Positions 24,133 to 34,391 of a stretch of DNA of 64,000 nt are shown here, one piece after another. This DNA is from Phaeosaccion multiseriatum (taxonomy: Eukaryota; Ochrophyta, other classes): contig OZ218952.1 of assembly GCA_965112735.1 (NCBI GenBank), positions 1,054,001 through 1,118,000 on the forward strand, written 5' to 3'. The translations under genes and the position numbers were made by a program. How positions within the stretch are numbered: position 1 is the first letter of the stretch; every line of letters begins with the position of its first letter. The notes under the pieces are model-generated. The model saw only the letters and a list, made by a program, of their open reading frames with translations. It was not told where the DNA came from and made no database searches.

Positions 24133-24208
24133 TTCTGGCGTGTCCACTTTTAAGAATTACAATCAACTAATTCTGGCGTGTCCACTTTTAAGAATTACAA
24201 TCAACTAA
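24133..24208. repeat. Perfect 38-bp tandem duplication
   Basis: The segment 24133-24170 is repeated without mismatch at 24171-24208. Each copy begins TTCTGGCGTGTCC and ends CAATCAACTAA. No gene overlaps it. Confidence 0.95.
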
Positions 24209-24616
24209 ATTGTAAAACAAATAAAAAAAAATCCCCCCCCCCCCCCCCATTTGTCTTTAATTCAAACAGAGTCGTAATTACCCTATTCACAACCATGGTG
24301 GTGGTGGTGGGGGGGGGGTGGGGCACCACGCTGTGTTGGCATAAAGAGCCTGTACACAAGCAACAGAAGCAAATGAAACCCCCCTGCCTGCAGCCCTCCA
24401 AATATCAAAGCAAAGGGTGTGAGCTAAAGCAAAGGATGTGAGCTCTCATCCTTCCAAACCTCCCACTACTCCCTGCCAGCCAACGCAGGGCCGACGACGG
24501 CGAACGACCACTTGCTCAAGGCCCTTGATTGCTTGCCTCGCTTCGCTCTCACGCGTCGCTGCACTTGATTGCTTCTCACTCTCACGCCGCATGCACCACC
24601 TGCCCCTCCGCAACCC

Positions 24617-24702
24617 CACAGCCTGGTGTCAGCTGCACTCCCACAGCCTGGTGTCAGCTGCACTCCCACAGCCTGGTGTCAGCTGCACTCCCACAGCCTG
24701 TT
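24617..24702. repeat. 25-bp tandem repeat, about 3.5 copies
   Basis: The unit contains CACAGCCTGGTGTCAGCTGC. Three full copies and a truncated fourth ending CACAGCCTGTTG. Confidence 0.9.
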
Positions 24703-25126
24703 GACTTCGCCGAGAGGTGATATTCGATATTCGAGAAGAAAGAAGCGAATGAGCCGAGGTGCTTCCCGCGGGGTCGTCCGGTCAGCCGGCAGCAGCAGTC
24801 AGCTCAGTGAGGAGCCGAGGCCTGGGGCTGGCCTCGCAATACCCAGCACAGCGAGAAGAGTCGCCCGTGTTGTACGAGTCCTCGCTTGGACTGGGCCACG
24901 GTAGCGACTCAAGACCACTACAACTACTATAACTCGTTTACTTTGCAGGGCAGTCGCGAGCTACTGCTCTATGAGTACTGCTGTTCCTGCTGCTGGTGGT
25001 ATGGAATTGTCCTCCTTCCCCTTTCAAGCCCCCACCCCCCCGTGCTGCCGAAAGAGCTGCCGAAAGAGCTGCCGAAAGAGCTGAGCGATGCACCCAAGAA
25101 GAGGGAGTCCCAGAACCAGATGTATG

Positions 25127-25483
25127 TCAACGTGGCCAGAACGTCATAATACCCGCCCCCACCGCCACAACGGCTGCACCCAGCGCATCTCCGGTATCAG
25201 GGCGATGTCCATCAACGAACCAATCAAATACGAGGGCAAGCAGAATGAAGTAGGCGCCGTAGATTGCGTATACCCTGCCGAATGCGCCAATCTCCTCTGG
25301 CTGGAACGTAGGGACAATGCCGTACAGAATCAGGCAGACAGTCGCGATCAAGCCCCACCACCACGGCTTAGTGTCTCTTCTTTGCTTCCAGAAGAACCAG
25401 CCACCCGTAATCTCGAAAAAACCTGCGAGGAGGAAGAGTACCAAGGAGAAAAAGTAAAGCTTCGCCTCTTTCTCAGATGCCAT
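25127..25483 (-). CDS. YnfA/UPF0060 family small membrane protein
   Basis: Intronless frame of 118 residues. Four hydrophobic segments are visible, at about residues 9-31, 41-62, 70-88 and 97-117. The first has a membrane-embedded Glu in FFEITGGWFFW. The strongest family marks are GRVYAIYGAYF and the following VDGHRPDTGDALGA, which match the bacterial YnfA (UPF0060) signature. YnfA proteins are inner-membrane proteins related to small multidrug-resistance exporters; substrate and location in an alga are unknown. No plastid or secretory presequence is obvious. The gene lies on the opposite strand to both neighbours. The bacterial-type family and lack of introns suggest horizontal acquisition; this is inference. 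Confidence 0.85.
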   Translation of the reverse strand: MASEKEAKLYFFSLVLFLLAGFFEITGGWFFWKQRRDTKPWWWGLIATVCLILYGIVPTFQPEEIGAFGRVYAIYGAYFILLALVFDWFVDGHRPDTGDALGAAVVAVGAGIMTFWPR

Positions 25484-25742
25484 TTCTCTCCCTCTTTCTC
25501 TTTAATTGCGCAATACTGGCAACAGTATGTGTCTCTCTCTCTCTCTCCCTCTCTCTCCTCTGTCTCCTCTCTCTCCTTTTCTTCATAAGAAGCTGAAGCT
25601 TCTCTGCTCGAGGGACTTCATCTGTGAGAGCCTGGATGAGGAGGCCGCGAAGATGAACATGGATTTTTTTCTCTCTCTCTCCCTCCGTCCCTTGCCCTGA
25701 GGAGGCCTCTCTCCCCCCTCCCCGCCATGCTCTCCACACAAC

Positions 25743-26677
25743 ATGAAGCTTCTTCTCGTTCTGTGCGTTGCTGTCGTCACAAGGGACACATTGGCGCTGG
25801 TTCCCTCTCTGCGACCTGTCTCCAGCCGGAGCAAGGAAAGCAAGAGATGCAGTAGCGCGAGAGCTTCACGTGATGCGACGCAAGGTCAGCATCAGCAGGG
25901 GGGGGGGGATCACGAGCAGCGAGCATCACGTATTCTGATACTAGGAGGGACAGGAAGGATTGGCACAGCAGCCGCCACCCATCTCCTCACTTCCTCTAAA
26001 GACCAGCCCCTCGAGGTGCTTTTGGGCGGGAGGGATGAAGCACGGGGCGAGGCGGCGGTTCAGGAAGTCACAGCAGATGCTGGCGGTGCGGAGAGTCTGC
26101 GTGCTCTGGGACACTCAGTGCATTTCTCTCCGCTAAACTTTAGAGACAGCGACAATTTAAAGGCGCTCTTATCGGCAGAGGGAGGGATGGATTCTGTCCT
26201 GCATACAGCGGGACCGTTCACCGACAATGACCCGCTCGTACTCAAGGCGTGCATCGAGGCACAGGTGCCCCATTATGTGGACGTGAGTGACCCCATCGAG
26301 TTCTTGGATGCCTCCCTCGCCCTCAAGGCCCAGGCGGAGGCCTCAGGGACGTGTGCTTTGCTCTCAGCAGGGGCATTCCCTGGTCTGTCCAACATGCTGG
26401 CCATGGAGAGTAGCAGCCTCTTGCTGGAGGACTTGGGAGCAGTGGCGGAGCGGCCGAGGCACAGGCAGGGGCCCGAGGGGAGTGACACGGCAGAGGAGAG
26501 GACAGACGGAGGAGTGCAGCAGCAGCAGCAGTTGGTGATACAACCCGAAGTGCAGGATATTACCTTCAGCTATTTCACCGCGGGTGAGTGCATCGTCAGC
26601 AGTGCGGGCTTTATGAGGGCTGCGGCTTATGCATGTTGAGTGATGGCGTGTGCGTGTGTGTGCGCGGGTGCGTATGG

Positions 26678-26730
<53 letters not shown>

Positions 26731-27883
26731 TGTGTGCGTGTGTGCGGCGTGTGTGTGCGTGGGTGCGTGTGTGCGCGTGTGTGTGCGTGTGTGTGCGTGG
26801 GTGCGTGTGTGTGTGCGTGTGTGCGTGTGCGTGTGTGTGTGTGGGTGCGTGTGTGCGTGCGTGTGTGCGTGTGTGTGCGTGGGTGCGTGTGGGTGCGTGT
26901 GGGTGCGTGGGTGCGTGTGGGTGCGTGTGGGTGCGTGTGTGTGCGTGGGTGTGGTTTGGGGTTGGGATGGACGGCGTCATGGGCACTTTGCTGCTGTTTG
27001 CTTCCCCTCTTCCTTTCTCGTGTATGGTTGTGTTGTTGTGTGCATTGAACTCCTTTTTTTCTTCTTCATAGTTATATAACTCACGTGTGTTGTGTCTTCA
27101 ATCTCTATATAATATACATATAATAACGCGCCAGGCCTGGGCGGCTCTGGTGTCATCAACCTCTACATCACCAACCTCGGTTACGGTGAGCCCGTCCCCA
27201 CGTACAGGAGCGGCGGTTACAGCCCACAGCTCAACGCCGGCCTCGACGACAAGTATGTCGACTTCTTCTTGGACGAGTCGGACGAGAGCTTCAGTAGAGT
27301 AGGGAGGAGGATCTCTTGGGCGTGGCCCTTCCCCGAGGCCAAGACGGTGGCAGAGGCCCTGAGGATAAAGGGCGACTCGGCGGTGCGAATGGGCACGGCA
27401 CCGGATCTGTGGAACAAGGTGCTGAAGGTGTTGGTGATGGCGGTGCCGAGGGGGTGGTGGAGGAGTGAGGCCTTCTCCATGGGGCTGGCCAAGTTTAGTG
27501 AGCCTCTCGTCGCCATCACAGATAAATTTGTTGGTGAGTTGAAGTGAGGAGGAGGAGGAGGAGGAGGAGGAGGAGGAGGAGGAGGGGGGGGAGGGTGAGT
27601 GTGAGGGGGCGAGAGAGATTGCTTAACTACGTCGAACTGTCCCAAGCTGTGGTAACACGCTAGCTGCCCAGGGGAGTACTCTGTCTACCCTCACGTTCCA
27701 CATTCCCCTAACCCGTAACCCGCAGGAGAGACACACGCGATGCGCATCGACGTACGGGCAACAGACGGGTCCACGATTAGCACCGTACAGGCGCACGAAA
27801 GCTTCAGGCTCTGCGTGGGGCAGAGCTGTGCAGAGTTCCTACTGGAGCTCATGAGACAGAGCAGCAACACCAGTAGTGGTGAT

Positions 27884-27914
<31 letters not shown>

Positions 27915-28093
27915 GCGGTAGCGGTGGCGACTCAGACGAGGCAGAGGAACATCAGGCGGGAGTGTTCCTTCCTGAGACGCTGTATAGCAATGAGCGGAGG
28001 GGGCGGAGAGCGGCGCTGGTGGAGAGGATGACCAACACGCCAGGCACCTTCACTTTCACGCAAAAGACTGCGATTTGCCGGCAAACGCCCTGA
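25743..28093 (+). CDS. Saccharopine-dehydrogenase-like NAD(P)-binding oxidoreductase
   Basis: Three exons (25743-26583, 27135-27533, 27726-28093) give 535 residues with matching phases. The N-terminus has a hydrophobic signal-like segment (residues 1-20) followed by a basic Ser/Arg-rich stretch, so secretory-pathway entry, possibly to the plastid, is likely. A Rossmann dinucleotide-binding motif GGTGRIG lies at residues 68-74. The LHTAGPF and HYVDVSDP motifs that follow are typical of the saccharopine dehydrogenase/reductase superfamily NADP domain. The C-terminal half matches the usual long domain of such algal and cyanobacterial proteins only loosely. It contains a poly-Ser insert (about residues 455-470) encoded by AGC repeats. 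The exact substrate cannot be read from the sequence; a true lysine-pathway role is not supported. Confidence 0.82.
26640..26955. repeat. (GT)n/(GTGC)n microsatellite in intron 1 of the reductase gene
   Basis: About 315 bases of GT, GC and GGGT variants that create long Cys-Val or His-Thr open frames on both strands. Confidence 0.9.
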
Positions 28094-28497
28094 GGGTGGC
28101 CGATGGGCCGATGGGCTGCGGGGACTCATGAGAGCCATCCATCTCTTTTCAGCAGGGAGGGAAGGCCCAGTCATAGGCGATGGGCTACGGGGACTCATGG
28201 GAGCTATCTATCTATCCCTGTTCAGCAGGGATGTTTATTTATTGACTTTAGAGCAGGGAGGGAAGGCCCAAGCATACGATAATCAAGAATAGAGCCCCAC
28301 GAAAGATGTTGGGACGTATTACGTATTGGTCACGTATTGATCACGTAAGTACGAAGATGTAGTACTCACGGGGGCTTGGAAATGGCTGATCTGACTCCTT
28401 GGGGGCGTCCAGGGCAAGTGTCTCGCGCCTCTCTCTCTCTCTATCTCGCTCACTCTCTTCTCTCTCTCTCTCTCTCTCTCTACACGTGTCCCTCTCT
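28094..28497. other. Convergent intergenic region between reductase and BUD13
   Basis: About 400 bases between two gene 3' ends. It contains two related stretches (CGATGGGCTACGGGGACTCATG near 28109-28130 and 28179-28199, each followed by an ATCTAT or ATCCAT and TTCAGCAGGGA block), so this is a degraded local duplication. CT repeats follow at 28430-28500. Confidence 0.5.
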
Positions 28498-29824
28498 CTA
28501 CATATCCTCCGTCCTCCATCTGTAGGAATCAGCGGCCTTGATCCCCTTGGAGTGCTGATATTGGAACCTCTTCTCCTCCCACCCATTGCCCCGATCCACC
28601 CCGTCCCAGCGGTAGCCCGGTGGGATGTTAAAGCGATTAGGCTTGGGAGGGGGTCCTTTGTATTCCGGCTGCCGAGTGAAGTGAGGGAGGGAGGGAGGGA
28701 GGGAGGGAGTGAGGGGAGGGGGATAAGTTGCTGCCGTAAATGTCACTATTGTTTCGTCATTCCTAGAGGCTGCGCGGTATGGGGATCTCAAGTGGCCGAG
28801 GGAGGGATCAAGTTGCCGAGGGAGGGATGACCTCAAGTTGCCGAGGGAGGGATGACTCAAGTTGCCGAGGGAGGGATGACTCAAGTTGCCGAGGGAGGGA
28901 TGACTCAAGTTGCCGAGGGAGGGATGACTCAAGTTGCCGAGGGAGGGATGACTCAAGTTGCCGAGGGAGGGATGACTCAAGTTGCCGAGGGAGGGATGAC
29001 TCAAGTTGCCGAGGGAGGGATGACTCAAGTTGCCGAGGGAGGGATGACTCAAGTTACCGAGGGAGGGATGACCTCAAGTTGCCGAGGGAGGGATGATCTC
29101 AAGTTGCCGAGGAGGGATGACTCAAGTTGCCGAGGGAGGGATGAATCAAGTTGCCGCTGAGTTGAGTTGCAAGCTGAAGCCCTCTCCCTCTGTCTTCCTC
29201 GCTTTCCTTCTCCCTCTGTCTTCCTCGTTATCCTTCTCCCTCTGTCTTCCTCGCTTTCCTTCTCCCTCTGTCTTCCTCGCTTTCCTTCTCCCTCTGTCTT
29301 CCTCGTTCTCCTTCTCCCTCTCTCTCTCCCTCCCTCCCTCCCTCCCTCCCTCTCCCTCCCTCCCTCTCCCTTCCTCTCTCCCTCACCACCATCTACGGAC
29401 CTTGACCACCCACCTTAGCTGGCTTGCCCTGCTTCGCTCTATCCTTGGCCTTCTTCTTCCTAAAGATGGCGGCCATCGGGTCATCTGCTCGAATTTCATC
29501 CCTTCGCTCTGCGTCGAGCCTCGAGTCGTTGACGGAGCGGGCAAAGGGCTCGTGTTTAATGTCTTGAAGCTGCTGGGCCATGCTCGCCGCCTCCTCCTTC
29601 TGCTTGGTACCGAGGCCCCATTGGTACTGGTGGGAGTGGAGTGGAGTGGAGTGGAGTGGAGGGAGGGAGGGAGGGAGGGAGGGAGGGAGAGAAGGGAGGT
29701 AGGGGAGAGAGAGGCGGTATGGAGGGAGGAAGGGCAGAGAAAGACATGAAAGAGTGGGGGAGACAGAGCGAGAGAGGCAAAGGAGGTAAACTATTTCACC
29801 CCTCCGTGCGCGCACACACACACA

Positions 29825-29871
<47 letters not shown>

Positions 29872-31969
29872 CTCCTCTCTTTTCTGTGCCACATCTTTGC
29901 CCTCCCTTGAAGCCTGGCACACCCATCCATGTACACACGCGCCCACACACATCACATCCTTCCTCTCTCTGGAGGCCTATTACATACACACACACCCATA
30001 TACACTGGCATCCACACATGTCCGCTGTACAATGTACCTCTTCTTTCTTCTGTGCCACCTCCTTGCCCTCTCTTGAAGCCTGCTGCCTCATGAACTCATT
30101 GAGCATGTCGAGCTTCTTGCCCTTGCGGTCTCGATACACTGTCTCCGCGTTGGCCCCTGACACGGCAGCCATATCTAGTGGAGAGGGGAGGGGGGAGGGG
30201 GAAGGGGGAGAAGACGGGAGAGAGGAGGACGTTGGGGGATAGATAAAAGGCGGCCAGAGCATAGAGCCACAGCCCACCAAAAAAAGCGGACGAAAGAGGG
30301 TTGATCTTGTTCCCAAGAGGCGCACCCCGGGCGGGTCTTGCAGGGTGTGCAATGATACACAAGTCAAGCCAAGCCCAGTCCAGCCCAGCCGAGCTCAGAA
30401 ACGCCTGTGTCAAGCTCAGTCACGCCCAAGCCCAGCCATGCCAAGACAAGCTTCAGCAGCTTGGCTACTACCTTCGCGACTTACCCGCTACTTGGTCCTG
30501 CTGCTTCTTGCGAATGGCGGTCTCTGCCAGTGCAAAGTCCTTGGCTGACTGCAGTCCCGCTTGGTAGCCGCTGAGGCGTGGCCGACATTCGTACAGCACG
30601 CACGCACATACACGCAGGGACACACACACATACACACCCAAGCCGGCATGTAAAAGAGGGCAACAGGAGAGGCGAGGGAAAGGTGAGTGAGAAAGTCGCG
30701 AGACGGTACAACTAATGTTGGTAGTGCAGTGGTGGGTGAAAAGGAGCACTCTTTCAGATGGACGAGAGAGAAACGCCCACGCACGTGGCGCGGAGGAAGG
30801 AAGCAAGGTCACGATGAGCGATTCAGCGATGCTTCGCCAGACTCACCTCGCTGTCTTTTCTCTCTCGCTCTGGCCCTTCTCGCCGCTGATTGCACTCCCG
30901 CCCCCTTCCCTCCGTCTCTTGTGACTGCTGCCACTACCACCACCGTCTTCACGATCATGCCTCTCCCTTCTGGGAGGTGAAGCATCACCATCGCTGTCGT
31001 GCCTCTTCCTTCTGGGGGGTGAAGCATCACCATCGCTGTCGTGCCTCTTCCTTCTGGGAGGTGAAGCAACATCACCATCGCTGTCGTGCCTCTTCCTTCT
31101 GGGGGGTGAAGCATCACCATCGCTGTCGTGCCTCTTCCTTCTGGGGGGTGAAGCATCACCATCACTGTCGTGCCTCTTCCTTCTGGGGGGTGAAGCATCA
31201 CCATCGCTGTCGTGCCTCTTCCTTCTGGGGGGTGAAGCATCACCATCATTGTCGTGCCTCTTCCTTCTGGGTGAAGCATCACCATCACTGTCGTGCCTCT
31301 TCCTTCTGGGGGGTGAAGCATCACCATCGCTGTCGTGCCTCTTCCTTCTGGGGGGTGAAGCATCACCATCGCTGTCGTGCCTCTTCCTTCTGGGAGGTGA
31401 AGCATCACCATCGCTGTCGTGCCTCTTCCTTCTGGGGGGTGAAGCATCACCAACTCTGTCGTGCCTTTTCCTCCTTGGGGGGGACATGTCCCTTTGTTCC
31501 TTGTCGTGACGCTTCCGCTTCCGCCCGGATCCTTCTCTATGCCGCCCCGTCTCTCCATTATCCGCCACAACTTCCCATGTACCCACCGTCTTCTTCTTGT
31601 TCTTATCTTTCTTTTGCGTCTCCCCACCGCCTTCCCCAGCTTCGTCGTTGATTGCACTGTCGTCTACGTTGACCTGCACAGCCTTCTCCTCGTCCAAGGC
31701 ATTGTACTTCTCCCAGTTGGCCTCAATCTCATCCTCACGCAGGACCACGTCAATGTCTCCATCGACGATCTTGAAGGACGAGCCTACTACGCCCGGCTTC
31801 TTCCGCTTCTTCTTCTTCTTCTTATCCCCATCACCTGAGGGAGAAAGAGAGGGAGAGAGGTGAGAAAAACATCAAGAGTTAGTTAAAGACGGTTCCACGT
31901 GCAGCCCGCTAAACCACCAGCACAACCTGCTGCCGCGTACTTGGACAGGTAGTCCAGCTTCGAAGACAT
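28498..31969 (-). CDS. BUD13: BUD13, RES-complex pre-mRNA splicing factor
   Basis: Six exons on the minus strand (31927-31969, 30847-31834, 30485-30570, 30038-30174, 29414-29626, 28498-28668) give 545 residues, all phases consistent. The N-terminus MSSKLDYLSKYAA is the standard Bud13 start. A central array of the 14-residue unit RRKRHDSDGDASPP matches the RHDS-type repeats known from animal BUD13. The C-terminal half has the diagnostic blocks SGYQAGLQSAK, AETVYRDRKGKK and YKGPPPKPNRFNIPPGYRWD. Bud13 belongs to the retention-and-splicing (RES) complex with Pml1 and Snu17 in the activated spliceosome, in the nucleus. It is head-to-head with COX10, with 147 bases between the start codons. Confidence 0.95.
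28796..29156. repeat. 24-bp minisatellite in the last BUD13 intron
   Basis: About 15 tandem copies of a 24-bp unit containing CTCAAGTTGCCGAGGGAGGG. Read on the BUD13 strand, each unit supplies a CCCTCCCTCGGCAAC string, which resembles the real acceptor (ending CTCGGCAG) about 130 bases downstream. Confidence 0.95.
29815..29870. repeat. (CA)n microsatellite in BUD13 intron 4
   Basis: Nearly pure CA dinucleotide run on the plus strand. Confidence 0.9.
30950..31500 (-). repeat. 42-bp coding repeat array in BUD13 exon 2
   Basis: About 13 copies of a 42-bp unit encoding RRKRHDSDGDASPP. One copy lacks a codon (SPRR), one has an extra Val (GDVASPP), one has Asn for Ser (HDNDGD), and the outer copies are divergent (HDKEQRDM, HDRVGD, RRERHDRE). 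Near-identity of the inner copies indicates recent homogenisation. Confidence 0.95.
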
Positions 31970-32116
31970 CGCTCCTGTGCCTCTTTGTGGAGGGAAAAAA
32001 ATTATCGGCTGTGTTGGCCCAGTCCCATGCAAGAGTCATACTGGCGCTCAGGTTCGCATACATAGCGTACCTAGGGTGCACAGAGAAGGTAGAGACAAGC
32101 GCTGGCTTATCATATC
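31970..32116. promoter_or_regulatory. Shared divergent 5' region of BUD13 and COX10
   Basis: Only 147 bases separate the two start codons, so the promoters of both genes and both 5' leaders must overlap or lie inside coding sequence. No clear TATA box is visible. Function is inferred from the geometry alone. Confidence 0.45.
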
Positions 32117-33655
32117 ATGCACGCGGCCGCTGCTGCCAGAGGACGGCTCTCTCGTCTGGCTGCAAGCCAACAGCACGCGTGGGCGCGGTCTTCGTCAGCT
32201 CATGGCTGCCACAAGCGGCCGCTCCCTCTCTGGAGTGCCACCAGCAGCAGGGGATGTGGCGGCGTATGCAGCAGCCGCAGTAGGGATTCCGGTAGACAGA
32301 GGGGACTTGCCACCTCAGCAAGAGGGAGGTCGTCGCACCTTCCACCCACGACACCAGGAGCAGCTGGGCTGAAGGATGCGTATGTGACTGACGATGATAA
32401 CGACAGGTTTGGCCCGGCCCGCCCCCACCCTCCTCCTGGTGCTCGCGGGGTAAGCACCAGCAGCAGCAACAGTAGCAGCAGTGGCAATGTCTCGCTGGGG
32501 CAGCGAGTTCTCGCCGCGATACCAAACTACGCCAAGCTCTCCAAGTACCGCCTCAGCACGCTCGTGGTGTTCACCACCGCCGCGGGATACGCAGCCGGAG
32601 GGGGGCCCATCGAGGTCGTGCCCTTCGCCGGAGCTTGCTGTGGCACGGCTATGGCCAGCGCGGCTGCCAGCACGTTCAACCAGGTGATTGAGGTGGAGAA
32701 CGATCGCAAGATGCAGCGCACCAAGGCCCGACCGCTGCCTGCCGGGCTCGTGTCTCGAGCCAACGCGGCAGTGTGGGGTGCGTCCATGTCCGCGGCGAGC
32801 GTGGGCGTGCTGGCTGAGACCACCGACCCCCTCACCACGGCACTGGGCGCGGGCAATATCTTCCTTTACAGCGTCGTTTACACCCTGAGCAAGACGAGGA
32901 CGGAGCTCAACACTTGGATAGGCTCGTTTGTGGGCGCCGTGCCCCCACTCATGGGGTGGGTGGCGTCTGGAGGCGATCTGTGTGCAGCGGAGCCCTTCGT
33001 GCTGGGCGGATACCTGTTCCTGTGGCAGTTCCCCCACTTCTTTGCCTTGAACTGGATGTACCGGCAAGACTACGCGCGAGGCGGCTTTAAGATGGTGTCG
33101 TGTGACGACCCCACGGGCAGTCGCACCGCCGACCTCATCACACGTTACTCTCTCTACATGGTGCCGCTGCCGGTCTTTGCAGCCTCCAGTGGGACCACCA
33201 GTTGGATGTTCGCGTTGGAGGGTACTGCCCTCAACGCCTGGCTCTTGCATCGGGCCTGGCGCTTCAGCCAAGACCCTTCCAACGCCAAGGCGAGGGATGT
33301 CTTCCATGTGAGTCTTTGGTATCTGCCCCTCGCCCTCGCCCTCTTCGCCTTCCACAACAAGGCATGGTACAGTGAGGGCGTGGAGAGTGAGACGGAGAGG
33401 GAGATGGGCTTGGAAGCGCCCCTTGTCCGGGCCATGAACAGGCTCCGACTGCTGTTAAAGGAGCGTGCGTGCGTGCATGAAGTGCTCTCCAGTGAGGAGA
33501 GGACGGCGTATTGCCCTTCCTCAGTGGATGTGCCGGAGAAGCTGGAGGCGGTGGGGGAGTCTGTGGGCAGGCGGACGGACGAAGTGGTAAAGTCGGCCAA
33601 CGCTGCTGCTGCTACTGCTGCTGCTGCTACTACTATTGGGACAGAGGGGAAGTGA
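32117..33655 (+). CDS. COX10: COX10, protoheme IX farnesyltransferase (heme O synthase)
   Basis: Intronless frame of 512 residues. COX10 farnesylates heme B to heme O for cytochrome c oxidase in the mitochondrial inner membrane. About 125 N-terminal residues are Arg/Ser/Ala-rich and almost free of acid, fitting a mitochondrial presequence. The UbiA-type prenyltransferase core follows. The first catalytic region (about 187-209) has NQVIEVENDRKMQRT and ARPLPAG. Further COX10 marks are YTLSKTRTELNTWIGS, GAVPPLMGW, FLWQFPHFFALNW and DYARGGFKMVS. Several strongly hydrophobic helices are present. The last 70 residues are charged and Ala-rich and probably variable. The first ATG of the frame was used as start. 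Confidence 0.95.
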   Translation: MHAAAAARGRLSRLAASQQHAWARSSSAHGCHKRPLPLWSATSSRGCGGVCSSRSRDSGRQRGLATSARGRSSHLPPTTPGAAGLKDAYVTDDDNDRFGPARPHPPPGARGVSTSSSNSSSSGNVSLGQRVLAAIPNYAKLSKYRLSTLVVFTTAAGYAAGGGPIEVVPFAGACCGTAMASAAASTFNQVIEVENDRKMQRTKARPLPAGLVSRANAAVWGASMSAASVGVLAETTDPLTTALGAGNIFLYSVVYTLSKTRTELNTWIGSFVGAVPPLMGWVASGGDLCAAEPFVLGGYLFLWQFPHFFALNWMYRQDYARGGFKMVSCDDPTGSRTADLITRYSLYMVPLPVFAASSGTTSWMFALEGTALNAWLLHRAWRFSQDPSNAKARDVFHVSLWYLPLALALFAFHNKAWYSEGVESETEREMGLEAPLVRAMNRLRLLLKERACVHEVLSSEERTAYCPSSVDVPEKLEAVGESVGRRTDEVVKSANAAAATAAAATTIGTEGK

Positions 33656-33971
33656 AGTACCTGGAATGCATCCAGACAGGCAGGACAGGCAGGCAGAGGC
33701 CCATTTGCCGCAGAGGATCCCGAGAGGCGATGGAAGGAAGACTTCGACTAGGTCATGCCTATTTGATTGATTTGATTGCTGAGGTCTGGAGAGGAGTGAA
33801 GAATCTCCCTACCCACCCCCACTTGTCGGCCATCGGGACCGTTTCTATCGCAAGTCGAACGTCGAAGGAGGGAAGGAAGGGAGGGAGGGAGAGAGGGAGG
33901 GACGGAGGGAGAGCGAGGGCTTCCATGTTGCGGAAGGAGGCATGTTTGGTCATCAGCCAGGGCGGGCAGGC

Positions 33972-34008
33972 CAGTTGGTGATACATGGCAGGGCAGTTGG
34001 TGATACAG
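33972..34008 (+). repeat. Two copies of the dispersed CAGTTGGTGATACA word
   Basis: Copies at 33973-33985 and 33995-34007 are separated by TGGCAGGG. The same 10-base core TTGGTGATAC occurs ten more times in the window (4976, 19323, 19707, 20265, 26532, 40869 and 48872 on +; 48112, 51017 and 51044 on -). Confidence 0.85.
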
Positions 34009-34391
34009 AGCAGAGGGCAGAGCAGTGGATCATATGGTACGTTGCATTGTGTACTTACTGTACATGGCTGTTGCGGCCTTCGGAGGAGCTCCCCCCCTGT
34101 CACACCTTGAGGCGGCACACAAGGCCGAGGTTGGGGTGGTGCTGCCTCCATCTTCTGACGCGAGAGGCTCTGGCTGCACACAGCGCATGGGTGGCACGCA
34201 CACAGCCACAAGGCGAGGGCAGAGGGGACAGGACAGAGGGGAGAGGACCGAGGACAGAGCACAGAGGACAGAGGAGAGGCAGCTGGGTATGGGCCTATGA
34301 GGCGAAGGGTGGAATTCGATTCGATTCGATTTCGAAGGCTTCAATGCCCCCCCCCCCCCCCCTTTCCTCCGCCCTAAAGTGGTCTGACGCC

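Larger units (their letters stand above)
23310..25126. other. Intergenic region rich in small tandem duplications
   Basis: About 1.8 kb without a supported gene. It holds a (GGGA)n/(GGTAG)n array (23308-23372), a larger repeat with the word TGGTGTAGCAAGAGGAAAGG three times (23427-23557), a GGAAA array (23774-23847), a near-duplicate GAGAGACGGCCAAATGC (24052 and 24085), a perfect 38-bp tandem duplication (24133-24208), a C-homopolymer (24232-24250), a GCCTGGTGTCAGCTGCACTC array (24620-24695) and a CCGAAAGAGCTG triplication (25046-25083). Confidence 0.6.

Noticed and set aside
28498-29156. Repeat array with regular spacing that could suggest a CRISPR array
   Set aside because: Units are head-to-tail with no unique spacers, and no cas genes are present. 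It is an intronic minisatellite in a eukaryotic gene.
30890-31651. 253-residue plus-strand frame with HHRCRASSFWGVK repeats
   Set aside because: It is the antisense reading of the BUD13 coding repeats. A 42-bp unit keeps all frames open if one copy is open.
32315-33355. 346-residue antisense frame inside COX10
   Set aside because: The COX10 frame on the plus strand has clear family motifs. The antisense frame is a GC-bias shadow.
33511-33981. 156-residue frame overlapping the COX10 3' end
   Set aside because: No domain, Gly/Arg-biased, mostly antisense-like shadow and repeats. COX10 explains the conserved part.
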